From NCBI GenBank assembly GCA_002238965.1, contig MPNJ01000010.1, positions 1-64,000 of the forward strand: a stretch of 64,000 nucleotides of DNA. Direction: 5' to 3'. The position numbers and the translations under genes were made by a program. Source of the DNA: Nitrospinae bacterium bin107 (GTDB lineage: Bacteria; UBA8248). Under the pieces are notes generated by a model, which saw only the letters and a list, made by a program, of their open reading frames with translations, had not been told where the DNA came from and searched no databases. Shown here one piece after another: positions 10,233-18,561 of the stretch; within the stretch, counting starts at the first letter, position 1; each line of letters opens with the position of its first letter.

Positions 10233-11099
10233 ATGAACCACCGCGCAGAACTCGCCAGAGAAATACTCGGACACCTGAGAAGCCAACGCGCCGCAGGGGT
10301 CGGTTACGTGTGCCTGGGAACTCCGCGGGAGGCGGTTCCCGAGGCGGCGCGCCCCGTGACGGCTCCGCCCGCACGAGCGCCCGAAACCGCGCCAAAACCC
10401 GAGCAACATGCCCTGATTCCCCAGGCCGCCCCTGCGCCCGAACCCACACTGGCCCCCATGGCGAAGCGCAGAGACCCGGGCCCCGAACCGCCGCCGCTCC
10501 CCTTCGACCCCGAAGCGGAGATGTCGCTCGCAGAGCTCAAAGCCGCCGTGGAAGGCTGTCTGCGGTGCAAGCTGGGGGCGGACCGGACGAACCTCGTGTT
10601 CGGGGTGGGGAACCCGGCGGCGAAACTCGTCATCGTCGGCGAAGCGCCCGGAGCGAACGAGGACGCGGAGGGGATTCCCTTCGTGGGCCGGGCGGGCCAG
10701 ATGCTGACCAAGATGATCGAAAACGTCATCGAAGTCCCGCGCCAGGAGGTCTACATCTGCAACATCCTGAAGTGCCGCCCGCCGGGCAACCGCAACCCCG
10801 AACCGGACGAAATCGATTGCTGCGAGCCCTACCTCCACAAGCAACTCGCCGTCATCCAGCCCAGGCTCATCCTGGCTTTAGGGAAATTCGCCGCGCAGTG
10901 GCTGCTCCAGACGAAGACGCCCATCGGCAGGCTGCGGGGCAAGTTCGGGCGCTACCAGGGGATCCCCTGCCTCTCGACGTATCACCCGGCGTATCTCTTG
11001 AGAAACCCGCGCGACAAGAAGCTGGTGTTGGATGACCTGCTGAAGGTGAAGGCGGTCTACCACGGAGAGGCGGAGGCGGACATCGAGCTGTTTCAGTAG
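10233..11099 (+). CDS. Family 4-type uracil-DNA glycosylase
   Basis: This 288-residue protein removes uracil from DNA. The C-terminal 200 residues carry the family 4 Fe-S glycosylase pattern: CLRCKLG near the start of the domain, motif 1 GEAPGANEDAEGIPFVGRAG, a CNILKCRPPGNRNP segment, CCEPYL and the motif 2 loop TYHPAYLLRNP. The cysteines fit the four-Cys 4Fe-4S cluster of this family. The first ~30 residues are followed by a Pro/Ala-rich linker (about 35-95) of unknown role. The ATG at 10233 was chosen because upstream in-frame codons overlap coaBC and read as coaBC shadow. It lies 34 bp after coaBC, so it is probably in the same operon. Confidence 0.88.
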   Translation: MNHRAELAREILGHLRSQRAAGVGYVCLGTPREAVPEAARPVTAPPARAPETAPKPEQHALIPQAAPAPEPTLAPMAKRRDPGPEPPPLPFDPEAEMSLAELKAAVEGCLRCKLGADRTNLVFGVGNPAAKLVIVGEAPGANEDAEGIPFVGRAGQMLTKMIENVIEVPRQEVYICNILKCRPPGNRNPEPDEIDCCEPYLHKQLAVIQPRLILALGKFAAQWLLQTKTPIGRLRGKFGRYQGIPCLSTYHPAYLLRNPRDKKLVLDDLLKVKAVYHGEAEADIELFQ

Positions 11100-11157
11100 G
11101 GGGTTGTTGAAATACCCTTCCTCGGGGTAGTACCCCCCCCAACCCCCCTTGTCAGAG

Positions 11158-11683
11158 GTTGTTGAAAAAGACCCCTTTGGAGTCAGGTTAAACCATCCTC
11201 ACCCTGCAGAACGCCAAACAACCACTCCCCCCTTGAGGGTCGGTCTATCCTCCTCGGGTAGACCGACGAAGAGGCCGAGCGATTTTTACGAAGGCCGATT
11301 CGGTGGGGGGTGAATCGCGTTTTATCGCCACTCCGAGTTATACCCCCCACCAGTTCACTTTCGGGCTTACGCCCTCAGTTCACTGTCGGGCATTCCCCTC
11401 GGGATGCCCGACCCTCAAGGGGGGAGTGAAATTCAGCGCGTTCCCTCTGTGGGACTTTTTCAACAGGCCCCTCAAGGGGGGAGTGATTTCTTATAAACGA
11501 GGGTATTTTCAAGGCAGCGAATCTGTAGGACTTTTTCAATAACCCCGCATGCGACCCCTACAACAAAAACGTACCGCCTCGTAACGACAGGTCGCGACCT
11601 TGGACAGGCACGGGGGCCTGTCCCTACGGATTCCTCGCTCGGTTCTATTCGCTAAATCTAGAATTCAGGGCTTTTTCAACAAC
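11158..11683. repeat. Repeat-rich spacer with 13-bp inverted ends
   Basis: About 600 bp between the glycosylase and the VOC gene holds no gene. GTTGTTGAAAAAG (11158-11170) and its exact complement CTTTTTCAACAAC (11671-11683) form perfect 13-bp inverted repeats 500 bp apart. Related CTTTTTCAA copies occur at about 11455 and 11531. The 17-mer CCCTCAAGGGGGGAGTG occurs at 11412-11428 and 11469-11485, and inverted at 11223-11239. Hairpins lie at 11241-11265 (7-bp stem), 11386-11411 (8-bp stem) and 11602-11623 (8-bp stem). This may be a decayed non-autonomous element or accumulated intergenic repeats; there is no transposase. Confidence 0.6.
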
Positions 11684-11708
11684 TTCTTCAAGTGAGGAAT
11701 GCGGTGAT

Positions 11709-12140
<432 letters not shown>

Positions 12141-12339
12141 TCAGTCAGCGTTTCCGGGGATAGTTTTCCTGATTTTCAAGTATATTGCCTTTCGGGGCAA
12201 CACTTGATGATGCGCATCGCCTCGTCCAGAGCGTGAGGGACGCGCGATTGATTTCCCATGCGAAATATAAGATAAGGATTTTGCGATTACGCCCGCAAAT
12301 CACCGGATTTACCTGCCCGAAGAAACAGGAGGAGCGTCG

Positions 12340-13119
12340 ATGGGGGAGCGACCCGCGGCGAACCTGAGCGGCAAAGACCGCCTTATCGTTGCACTGGACG
12401 TGCCGACGCACGAGGAAGCGCTCACGCTGGTCGAGAAACTCGAGAACGTATCCTTTTTCAAGGTCGGGCTCGAACTCTTTCTGGCGGGGAACCTGCTCGG
12501 ATTCATCAATGAGCTGCAGGGGCGCCGCTCAGGCGAAGGCGGGGTGTTCGTCGATCTCAAGCTGTCGGGAGACATCGGCAACACGATCGCCAGCTTCATC
12601 GAGGGCTGCACCGCCCTGAACGTCAGGTTCGTCACGCTCACCGAGTCCATGCCCTACGTGATGACGACCAGGACGATTGAAACCGCGCTCAAAACCCGAG
12701 GCGTTGCGGAGCACCCCAAAATCCTGATGGTGCCTTTGCTCTCCAGTCTCAGTGATGATGACTTGCGAAGCGAAGGAATTACAGGAACGGATTCGGCGCA
12801 ATACATTCTCGAACGCGGCGAGAAGCTGCTGGCCGAGGGTTGTGACGGGCTGATCGTCTCGGGCGACGCCATCGGAGCCTGCCGCGAGAGGTTCCCGAAT
12901 GCCGATATCGTAAGCCCCGGCATCCGGCCGGCGTGGTCCGCCTCGGACGATCACAAGCGAATCACGACGCCGGCGGACGCCATCCGCATGGGTTCGGACT
13001 ATCTCGTCGTGGGCAGGCCCATCACGAAAAACGACGACCCGTTCAGCGCGGCGAAGGCGATTATCGACGAGATGGATGAGGCGATTGACGCCAAGGATTC
13101 CGTTGGCGCGGCGGGGTAG
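12340..13119 (+). CDS. pyrF: Orotidine 5'-phosphate decarboxylase
   Basis: This 259-residue TIM-barrel enzyme makes UMP from OMP. KDRLIVALDVPTHEEAL is strand 1 with the first substrate Asp. FFKVGLELF is strand 2. VFVDLKLSGDIGNT is the catalytic strand. IVSPGIRP and YLVVGRPIT form the phosphate-binding end. Oddity: the catalytic array normally reads DxKxxD (as in DLKFHDIPNT); here it is DLKLSGDIGNT, with one extra residue between the Lys and the second Asp. AGGAGGAG precedes the ATG at ideal spacing. Confidence 0.92.
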   Translation: MGERPAANLSGKDRLIVALDVPTHEEALTLVEKLENVSFFKVGLELFLAGNLLGFINELQGRRSGEGGVFVDLKLSGDIGNTIASFIEGCTALNVRFVTLTESMPYVMTTRTIETALKTRGVAEHPKILMVPLLSSLSDDDLRSEGITGTDSAQYILERGEKLLAEGCDGLIVSGDAIGACRERFPNADIVSPGIRPAWSASDDHKRITTPADAIRMGSDYLVVGRPITKNDDPFSAAKAIIDEMDEAIDAKDSVGAAG

Positions 13120-13165
13120 ATTTTTTAGCCGCTCATTTTCCAGGCAAATCTTTCGGCAAGCTTGT

Positions 13166-13591
13166 CTACGGTGTTTTTTCCAGCAATTTCCTTAGCGCTC
13201 TCGCGCTGTCCTCCGTGCGTTCAATTAGCGTATCCGTCGCTTTCGCGCCATTCTCGACGCGCTCGATCAACGCTTTCGTACTGGCCTCGGTGCGTTCGAT
13301 TAGCGCATTGGTTGCATTCGTGCCACTCTCGACTCGTTCGATCAGCGCCTTCCAACTACCCTCGGTGCGTGCGAGCGTAGCTTCCAGCGATTTCGTGTTG
13401 ACTGCGGTGCGCTCGAGCAAGGCATCGAGCGCTTTCGTCTGGTTGTCCAAAACCCTGTCTCTATGTCTTGACGCCCTGTGCATCATGAGCAGCCCGCATC
13501 CTATCAAGGCGCACTGCGCAATGCCGACTCCGGCGGCGACGTAAATGCTCCACCTTTGCAATTCGAGTGTCGCGATTTCAAATTCCGTCAT
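13166..13591 (-). CDS. Membrane-anchored coiled-coil repeat protein
   Basis: This is a 141-residue hypothetical protein. One membrane segment (about residues 15-38, IYVAAGVGIAQCALIGCGLL) is followed by a basic stretch and an ~85-residue helical tail. The tail is built of alternating 14- and 11-residue units with the core (A/T)LIERTE or ALIERVE. Such 11/14 spacing suggests a right-handed or mixed coiled coil. The ATG at 13591 was chosen over a TTG at 13615 because GAGAGAACGGGAA precedes it. The topology suggests an inner-membrane anchor with a cytoplasmic rod. No family is recognised. Confidence 0.65.
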   Translation of the reverse strand: MTEFEIATLELQRWSIYVAAGVGIAQCALIGCGLLMMHRASRHRDRVLDNQTKALDALLERTAVNTKSLEATLARTEGSWKALIERVESGTNATNALIERTEASTKALIERVENGAKATDTLIERTEDSARALRKLLEKTP

Positions 13592-13690
13592 TTCCCGTTC
13601 TCTCTCGTATTTCAAAAAAGCGGCGAAAAAAATATCTCCCGACGCAGCGGAAATGTCAAAGCGGAAACTTCAAATGCGAAAACGGACGCC

Positions 13691-13835
13691 ATTCCCCCCT
13701 CACTTATCCTTCCTTCTCGCCCTTCTGCCCGGCATGGCGGGGTCGGAGGGGCGGCGGTCGTCCATGGATTTCTCGTCGGGCACGTTCAGGCGCTCGCCGA
13801 GGCGCTCGTTGAGTTTCTCCTCGCGCATGGCGAGC
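13691..13835 (-). pseudogene. Duplicated 3' tail of rarA
   Basis: These 145 bp match 15296-15440 (the last codons and immediate downstream sequence of rarA) in the same orientation, with only about three differences. In frame they encode the RarA tail, including EKLNERLGERLNVPDEKS, but no AAA+ domain precedes it. The two copies are direct repeats flanking the 1.46-kb segment that holds the DUF433/VapBC45-like module. This fits insertion at the rarA 3' end or an unequal duplication. Confidence 0.85.
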
Positions 13836-13983
13836 AGGATTCGCCAGACGGAATGTTGAAAAAATGGTCCAGTTGTTCCAGGTTCAAAAGCATGTAGTCC
13901 ACGCTTGCCGCCCAGACGCTCATCGCTTAAAAGAGCAACCTCATCCATGGGAAACGTCCAAATTCGCATTTGAGACTGTAGAC

Positions 13984-14679
13984 ATGAACACAATTCCAGA
14001 TCCGGTGAAAACGGGAACCTACACCATCTCCGAAGCAGCCCGTTATATTTCCGCTCCATATTCCACGATTTTTCGTTGGGCGGTAGGCGCCGGAGCCAAG
14101 GGCTCTCTCGTGAAAATACCGTCCAACAAACCAAACCTCATATCGTTCATGAATCTGACCGAACTTCATCTGCTGTGCGCGATAAGAAGGGAATACAAGA
14201 TTTCGACGCGAAAAATATACAACGCCATTGAATACTTGAAGGAATATGGGGAAAGTGAAGACGAAAGAAACTATCCTCTGGCCTGCGGCAAACTGCACGT
14301 GGACAAGGACCGCAGAGGCCTATTCGTAAGACAATTGGACGTGCTCGTGGAGGCGAGCCGTTCCGGCCAAGTCGCCATGCACGACATAATCGGCCTGGCG
14401 CTCGACAGAATCGAACTGGACGAAAGAGACATCCCCGCGAAGTTCTATCCTTTCACGAGAAATGACATCAAAGAAAATTCCCCGAAAAAAATCGTCATCG
14501 ACCCTCGTATCTCTTTTGGACGTCCCGTCATATCCGGCACGGGCATTTCCACGAACATCGTTGCGGGCAGATATAAAGACGGGGAATCCATCCGTTCGCT
14601 CTCCAGAGACTACGGATGTCCACCCCAAGACATCGAAGAAGCCATAAGAGTCGAATTGCAGCCAGATGTCGCCGCATGA
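13984..14679 (+). CDS. DUF433 antitoxin (VapB45-like)
   Basis: This is a 231-residue protein with an N-terminal winged helix/MerR-like DNA-binding part (about residues 8-60, TYTISEAARYISAPYSTIFRW) and a C-terminal DUF433 domain (about 160-225). The DUF433 domain has IVIDPRISFGRPVISGTGIS, then IVAGRYKDGESIRSLSRDYG. This architecture and length match VapB45-type antitoxins, which are followed by a DUF5615/PIN-like toxin, as here. The ATG at 13984 was chosen because it starts just before the helix-turn-helix; the upstream in-frame ATG at 13864 would add 40 unrelated residues. The toxin ATG follows the antitoxin stop by 1 bp. Confidence 0.8.
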   Translation: MNTIPDPVKTGTYTISEAARYISAPYSTIFRWAVGAGAKGSLVKIPSNKPNLISFMNLTELHLLCAIRREYKISTRKIYNAIEYLKEYGESEDERNYPLACGKLHVDKDRRGLFVRQLDVLVEASRSGQVAMHDIIGLALDRIELDERDIPAKFYPFTRNDIKENSPKKIVIDPRISFGRPVISGTGISTNIVAGRYKDGESIRSLSRDYGCPPQDIEEAIRVELQPDVAA

Positions 14680-14680
14680 A

Positions 14681-15076
14681 ATGCCGGTCTTTTTTCTGGA
14701 CAGATGCCTGGGGAGACATCTGGTTGCGCGAGGCTTGCGATAAGAGGGTTTAAGGAGCAAGGTTCACGACGATCATCTCGCCCAAGATGCCACCGATGAA
14801 GAGTGGATGAAGTTCGCAGCGGAAAAAGGGTGGATTGTCATCACCAAAGACAAAAGAATCAGGAATCGAATGTCTTTCCTTCATTACCTGAACACGTATT
14901 CAGGGCGCGTCTTCGTAATTTCAACCCAGAACAATACGGCTGAGACGATGATCGAGTGCATTGTAAATGCGAAGAATCGGATTATGCGTTTTATCGAAAA
15001 GAACGAAGCCCCTTTTATCGCCAGCATCTACCGAAACGGAAGCCTCAAAAAACACGAGATGAAAAACAGGGAATAG
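14681..15076 (+). pseudogene. VapC45/DUF5615-like toxin with nonsense codon
   Basis: The frame from ATG 14681 reads MPVFFLDRCLGRHLVARGLR, then TAA at 14741-14743, then EGLRSKVHDDHLAQDATDEE and onward in the same frame to the stop at 15076. Conserved blocks lie on both sides: the FFLDRCLG strand with the first catalytic Asp, HDDH, and GWIVITKDKRIRNR. This shows one PIN-like (DUF5615/Mut7-C-type) toxin of about 131 codons broken by a single ochre codon at position 21. A restart at ATG 14807 would give 89 residues lacking the first active-site Asp. The toxin is therefore probably dead while its antitoxin is intact. Confidence 0.85.
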
Positions 15077-15186
15077 GGACGAACCCCTTCCTCGGAGTCG
15101 TCCCGCAGACCGCAACCTGTCCTTAACAGGTGGCCGCCACTTCGAAAGACTATTCTTTCTAGATCGGTCGAGTTCAAACAAAGAGC

Positions 15187-15214
15187 CGTCATTCCGGCGC
15201 ATGCCGGAATGACG
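15187..15214. repeat. REP-like palindrome
   Basis: CGTCATTCCGGC and its exact complement GCCGGAATGACG form a 12-bp perfect stem around the 4-base loop GCAT. This is the widespread GTCATTCCGGC-type extragenic palindrome. It lies between the broken toxin and the rarA tail. A second hairpin (15076-15104, stem GGGACGA/TCGTCCC) overlaps the toxin stop. Confidence 0.7.
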
Positions 15215-15295
15215 AACGAAAACCGCTTCCACCGTCGGCAGAGACCTAGCTTCAGCGATATCCCCGCCACTTTCGCACGTCGACTTATACGCGCA

Positions 15296-15440
15296 ATTCC
15301 TCCCTCACTTATCCTTCCTTCTCGCCCTTCTGCCCGGCATGGCGGGGTCGGAGGGGCGGCGGTCGTCCATGGATTTCTCGTCGGGCACGTTCAGGCGTTC
15401 GCCGAGGCGCTCGTTGAGTTTCTCCTCGCGCATGGTGAGC
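15296..15440 (-). repeat. 145-bp direct repeat, rarA-resident copy
   Basis: This is the copy of the duplicated segment that remains in frame with rarA; its partner is 13691-13835, offset by 1605 bp. Differences are seen at 15301, in the GGCGTTCGCC/GGCGCTCGCC stretch, and at 15436. Identity stops abruptly at both ends, which marks the duplication boundaries. Confidence 0.85.
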
Positions 15441-16771
15441 CTCTTCTGGACCTCCGCCTCGAACCCCCGGGAGGTGGGATGGTAGAACCGGGTCCCCTGC
15501 AGACCCTCGGGCATGCCCTCCATCTCCACGACCGCGTCGTCGAACTCGTGCGCGTGCTTGTAGCCCGCGCCGTAGCCCAGATCGCGCATGAGGCCGGTGG
15601 GCGCGTTCCTCAGGTGATGGGGGACGGGCGCGGCGTCGCGCTCGCGCACAGCGCGCTCGGCGGCCCCGAAGCCCCGGTAGACCGCGTCGCTCTTTGGGGC
15701 CTGGGCGAGATAGACCACCGCCTGGGCGATGGCGAGCTTCCCCTCGGGGAGGCCGATGAAATGAAACGCCCCCTGGGCGGCGGTCGCCACGGCGAGCGCA
15801 TTCGGGTCGGCCATGCCGACGTCTTCCGAGGCGAAGCGCACGAGGCGCCGCAAGATGTACATGGGGTCTTCGCCGCCTTCGAGCATGCGCGCGAGCCAGT
15901 AGAGCGCGGCGTCGGGATCGGAAGCCCGCAAGGTCTTGTGAAGTGCGGAGATGAGATTGAAGTGCTCCTCGCCCGCCTTGTCGTAGAGCAGCGTCTTGCG
16001 CTGGGCGGCCTCGCCCACCAATGCGGCATCGACCCGGCGGCTCTCGCCGGCCAAGGCCGCGGCGGCTTCGAGAATGTTCAAGGCCGAGCGCGCGTCCCCG
16101 CTGCTCAAGACCGCGACGCGGCGCAGCGCGTCATCCTCGGCTTTGAGCTTCATGGCGCCCAAGCCCCGCTCGGCGTCTTCCAGGGCGCGGCGGAGAAGCG
16201 CGACGACGTGCTCTTCCTTCAGCCCTTCCAGCACGAACACGCGCGCGCGGGAGAGCAGGGGCGCGATGACCTCGAAGGAAGGGTTTTCCGTCGTGGCGCC
16301 GATGAGGGTGAGCGTGCCGTTTTCCACATGCGGGAGGAGGCCGTCCTGCTGGGCCTTGTTGAAGCGGTGGATCTCGTCGATGAACAGAATCGTGCGGACG
16401 CTCCTGCGCTGCATGCGCTTCGCCTCGTCCACGGCGGCGCGCAATTCCTTCACCCCGTGGAGCACCGCGCTCAGCGTGATGAAGTGCGCGTTCGTCCTGT
16501 TCGCGATGATGCGCGCGAGCGTCGTCTTGCCCGTGCCGGGCGGCCCCCAGAAGATAAGCGGGCGCAGGGCGTCTTCCTCCACGGCGTGCCTCAACACGCG
16601 GCCCGGGCCGATGAGGTGATCCTGGCCCAGGACCTCATCGAGCGTGCGGGGCCGCATGCGTTCGGCCAGGGGCGCCGCCGGATCGACCCGGGGTTCCTGC
16701 GCTCCGCCCGCGCCGCCGTCTTCTTCTGGCTGATCGAACAGGCTTCTCTCCAAAGCGCGCTCCTTTTTCAT
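15305..16771 (-). CDS. rarA: Replication-associated recombination protein RarA
   Basis: This 488-residue AAA+ ATPase of the RarA/MgsA/WRNIP1 family acts at stalled replication forks. Walker A is GPPGTGKTT, Walker B is ILFIDEIHRFNK, sensor 1 is LIGATTENPSF, and the C-terminal tetramerisation region contains SEDVGMADPNALAVA and FIGLPEG. The ATG at 16771 was preferred to a GTG at 16792. The extreme C-terminal 45 residues are basic and poorly conserved. Their coding DNA is duplicated 1.6 kb downstream, beyond the toxin-antitoxin module. The gene itself appears intact. Confidence 0.93.
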   Translation of the reverse strand: MKKERALERSLFDQPEEDGGAGGAQEPRVDPAAPLAERMRPRTLDEVLGQDHLIGPGRVLRHAVEEDALRPLIFWGPPGTGKTTLARIIANRTNAHFITLSAVLHGVKELRAAVDEAKRMQRRSVRTILFIDEIHRFNKAQQDGLLPHVENGTLTLIGATTENPSFEVIAPLLSRARVFVLEGLKEEHVVALLRRALEDAERGLGAMKLKAEDDALRRVAVLSSGDARSALNILEAAAALAGESRRVDAALVGEAAQRKTLLYDKAGEEHFNLISALHKTLRASDPDAALYWLARMLEGGEDPMYILRRLVRFASEDVGMADPNALAVATAAQGAFHFIGLPEGKLAIAQAVVYLAQAPKSDAVYRGFGAAERAVRERDAAPVPHHLRNAPTGLMRDLGYGAGYKHAHEFDDAVVEMEGMPEGLQGTRFYHPTSRGFEAEVQKRLTMREEKLNERLGERLNVPDEKSMDDRRPSDPAMPGRRARRKDK

Positions 16772-17510
16772 GGAAACGACCCATTGTAGCACCCGTTTTT
16801 CACTTTCCTGAAACTTATTTTCGCTCGGGACGAAAAGAAGATGCGCCTTTCACGCGCCACCCGACGAATCTGCGACGCAGGCACGCCACCTCATCGCCCG
16901 GGAACCCCTTTTTCCAGACCGAGGAGCGGACGCGCATATGCCCGTATTTGCCGTGCTCCATGAAATCCGTGCGTCCGGTATGATGCGCCACCCGAGGCAT
17001 CGCGCAAATCTTCACTCTCCGGTCGGGAAAGGCGCAATCGATAGGGCGTGAAAACCCTCGCTCATCGCTCGGGTTTTGCCCGGCGAACCGCTGAATCGGG
17101 GCGAGACGGAATTTCCGTAAATATCGATAAAATTCGATAAATTCACGGGGTTATTCGATAAATTGATGGGAAATTATTTTCTTGAGAAAAGGCGCCGCAG
17201 AAGCGATGCGCAGGAAGATTCTGCCATGACCCGGGGGGCTGGCGGTGACGGCAAATGCGGGGAGTTGCGGGGTCGATAATCTCACTCCCGCAGAAGCATT
17301 GCGGGGATACCGCGTCCCCGGCGGCGCGCCTGCAGCGGCAATTGGGGGAATCTGCGCGGAGCGTCGCCCCTGGAACGAACAGGAAACCACCGCAACCGTT
17401 TGATATAATATGACTTATAGCGCAGCCTCCGAAACATGGCGCGAAAGATACCCACAAGCCTCGTTTTGTGTTTTGATGGGGCGTCACATACGCACCACCG
17501 GGGAGCTACA
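16772..17510. other. Gene-free spacer with a dispersed repeat
   Basis: About 740 bp upstream of ridA hold no gene I can support; small open frames on the minus strand lack ribosome sites. The A+T-rich stretch 17126-17165 (GATAAATTCACGGGGT then TTCGATAAA) matches the reverse complement of 63681-63707, so it belongs to a dispersed intergenic repeat. The remainder shows no recognisable signal. Confidence 0.5.
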
Positions 17511-17900
17511 ATGGAAAAAAGAGTGGTTCATACGGACAAGGCCGCATCCGGCAAGGTGCCTCTCTCCCAGGCCATTCAGGCGGGGGAGTGGCTCCACTGC
17601 TCGGGGCAGTTGCCCCTCGACCCCGCGACGGGAGAACTGGTTCCGGGCGGCGTCGCCGAACAGACGCGGCAGATTATCGAGAACCTCAAGGCCGTATGCG
17701 AGGCGGGCGGCACATCGCTCAAAAACGCTGTAAAAGTGACCATTTTCATGGAAGATCTGGCCGATCTGGGAGACATGAACGCCGTATTCGAGGAATACTT
17801 CGGGACGGAAGATCCCCCGGCGCGAACGACTTTCCAGGCGGCGAAAATCATCGCGGGCGCGAAACTCGAAATCGAACTGCTCGCGTTCATCCCAAAATAA
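17511..17900 (+). CDS. RidA/YjgF/Rid family deaminase
   Basis: This is a 129-residue protein of the RidA (reactive intermediate deaminase, YjgF) family. Features are LSQAIQAGEWLHCSGQLPLD, the central QTRQIIENLKAVCEAGGTSL helix, and the C-terminal PARTTFQAAKI. The PARTTF segment contains the active-site Arg that binds the substrate carboxylate in true RidA. Such proteins hydrolyse reactive imine/enamine by-products of PLP enzymes. The ATG at 17511 follows GGGGAG at ideal distance; the longer upstream frame is not credible. purE follows 28 bp downstream. Confidence 0.88.
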   Translation: MEKRVVHTDKAASGKVPLSQAIQAGEWLHCSGQLPLDPATGELVPGGVAEQTRQIIENLKAVCEAGGTSLKNAVKVTIFMEDLADLGDMNAVFEEYFGTEDPPARTTFQAAKIIAGAKLEIELLAFIPK

Positions 17901-17928
17901 GCGCCCAATATCAAGAGGAGAATCTTTT

Positions 17929-18558
17929 TTGGCCACGAGAGCACCCCTGGTCGGGATACTGATGGGAAGCGCATCGGATAAACCGGTGATGGAAGAAGCC
18001 ACGAAGGCGCTCGAAACCTTCAACATTCCCTCTGAAATGAGAATCTTATCGGCCCACCGCACGCCTGACGCCGTTCATGAATACGTGAAAACGGCGCCTG
18101 AGCGCGGAATCCGGGTGCTGATCGCGGGCGCAGGCATGTCGGCGCACCTGGCGGGCGTCGTCGGAGCCGCGACGGACCTGCCCGTGATAGGCGTTCCCAT
18201 CGACAGTTCCTCCCTTGGCGGCCTCGATTCTCTTCTCTCCACAGTGCAGATGCCCCCCGGCATACCCGTGGCGACGATGGGGATTGGTGGCCCGGGCGCC
18301 AGGAATGCGGCCCTCCACGCCGCCCGGATACTCGCCTTGACCGATCAGAAACTCGCGAAGGAATACCGGCGTTTCGCGCAACAACAAACCGAGAAGGTTC
18401 TGGCCGCGGACGCCGCGCTCCAGAAAGAAATCTCTCCTCTGCCCGCCCAAGCGCAAAAAGACGGCGCGAAACAACCACAAAATGAAACCAAAAAAAGTAC
18501 AGGCCAGAAATCAAGGCCCAAGCGTAGTCGCGCCAAAAGAACGTACCGGAAAAAATAG
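17929..18558 (+). CDS. purE: N5-CAIR mutase PurE with basic C-terminal tail
   Basis: This 209-residue protein converts N5-carboxyaminoimidazole ribonucleotide to CAIR in purine synthesis. The class I PurE core occupies residues 1-160: VGILMGSASDKPVMEEA, ILSAHRTPD, AGAGMSAHLAGV, and SLLSTVQMPPGIPVATMGI. After the core a ~45-residue Lys/Arg-rich tail follows (KKSTGQKSRPKRSRAKRTYR), absent from most PurE proteins. The start is TTG with AGAGGAG 8 bp upstream. No purK is adjacent. tsaC starts 3 bp after the stop. Confidence 0.9.
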   Translation: MATRAPLVGILMGSASDKPVMEEATKALETFNIPSEMRILSAHRTPDAVHEYVKTAPERGIRVLIAGAGMSAHLAGVVGAATDLPVIGVPIDSSSLGGLDSLLSTVQMPPGIPVATMGIGGPGARNAALHAARILALTDQKLAKEYRRFAQQQTEKVLAADAALQKEISPLPAQAQKDGAKQPQNETKKSTGQKSRPKRSRAKRTYRKK

Positions 18559-18561
18559 ACG

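Noticed and set aside
11223-11485. CRISPR-like repetition of a 17-mer
   Set aside because: Only three copies, one inverted, with irregular spacing and no cas genes; it is an ordinary intergenic repeat cluster.
15209-16789. Long open frame (526 codons) on the plus strand
   Set aside because: It is antisense to rarA, which has full AAA+ motifs; no motif or ribosome site supports the shadow.
17143-17487. Minus-strand frame of 114 codons upstream of ridA
   Set aside because: No ribosome site and Cys/Pro-rich composition typical of chance frames; no family resemblance.
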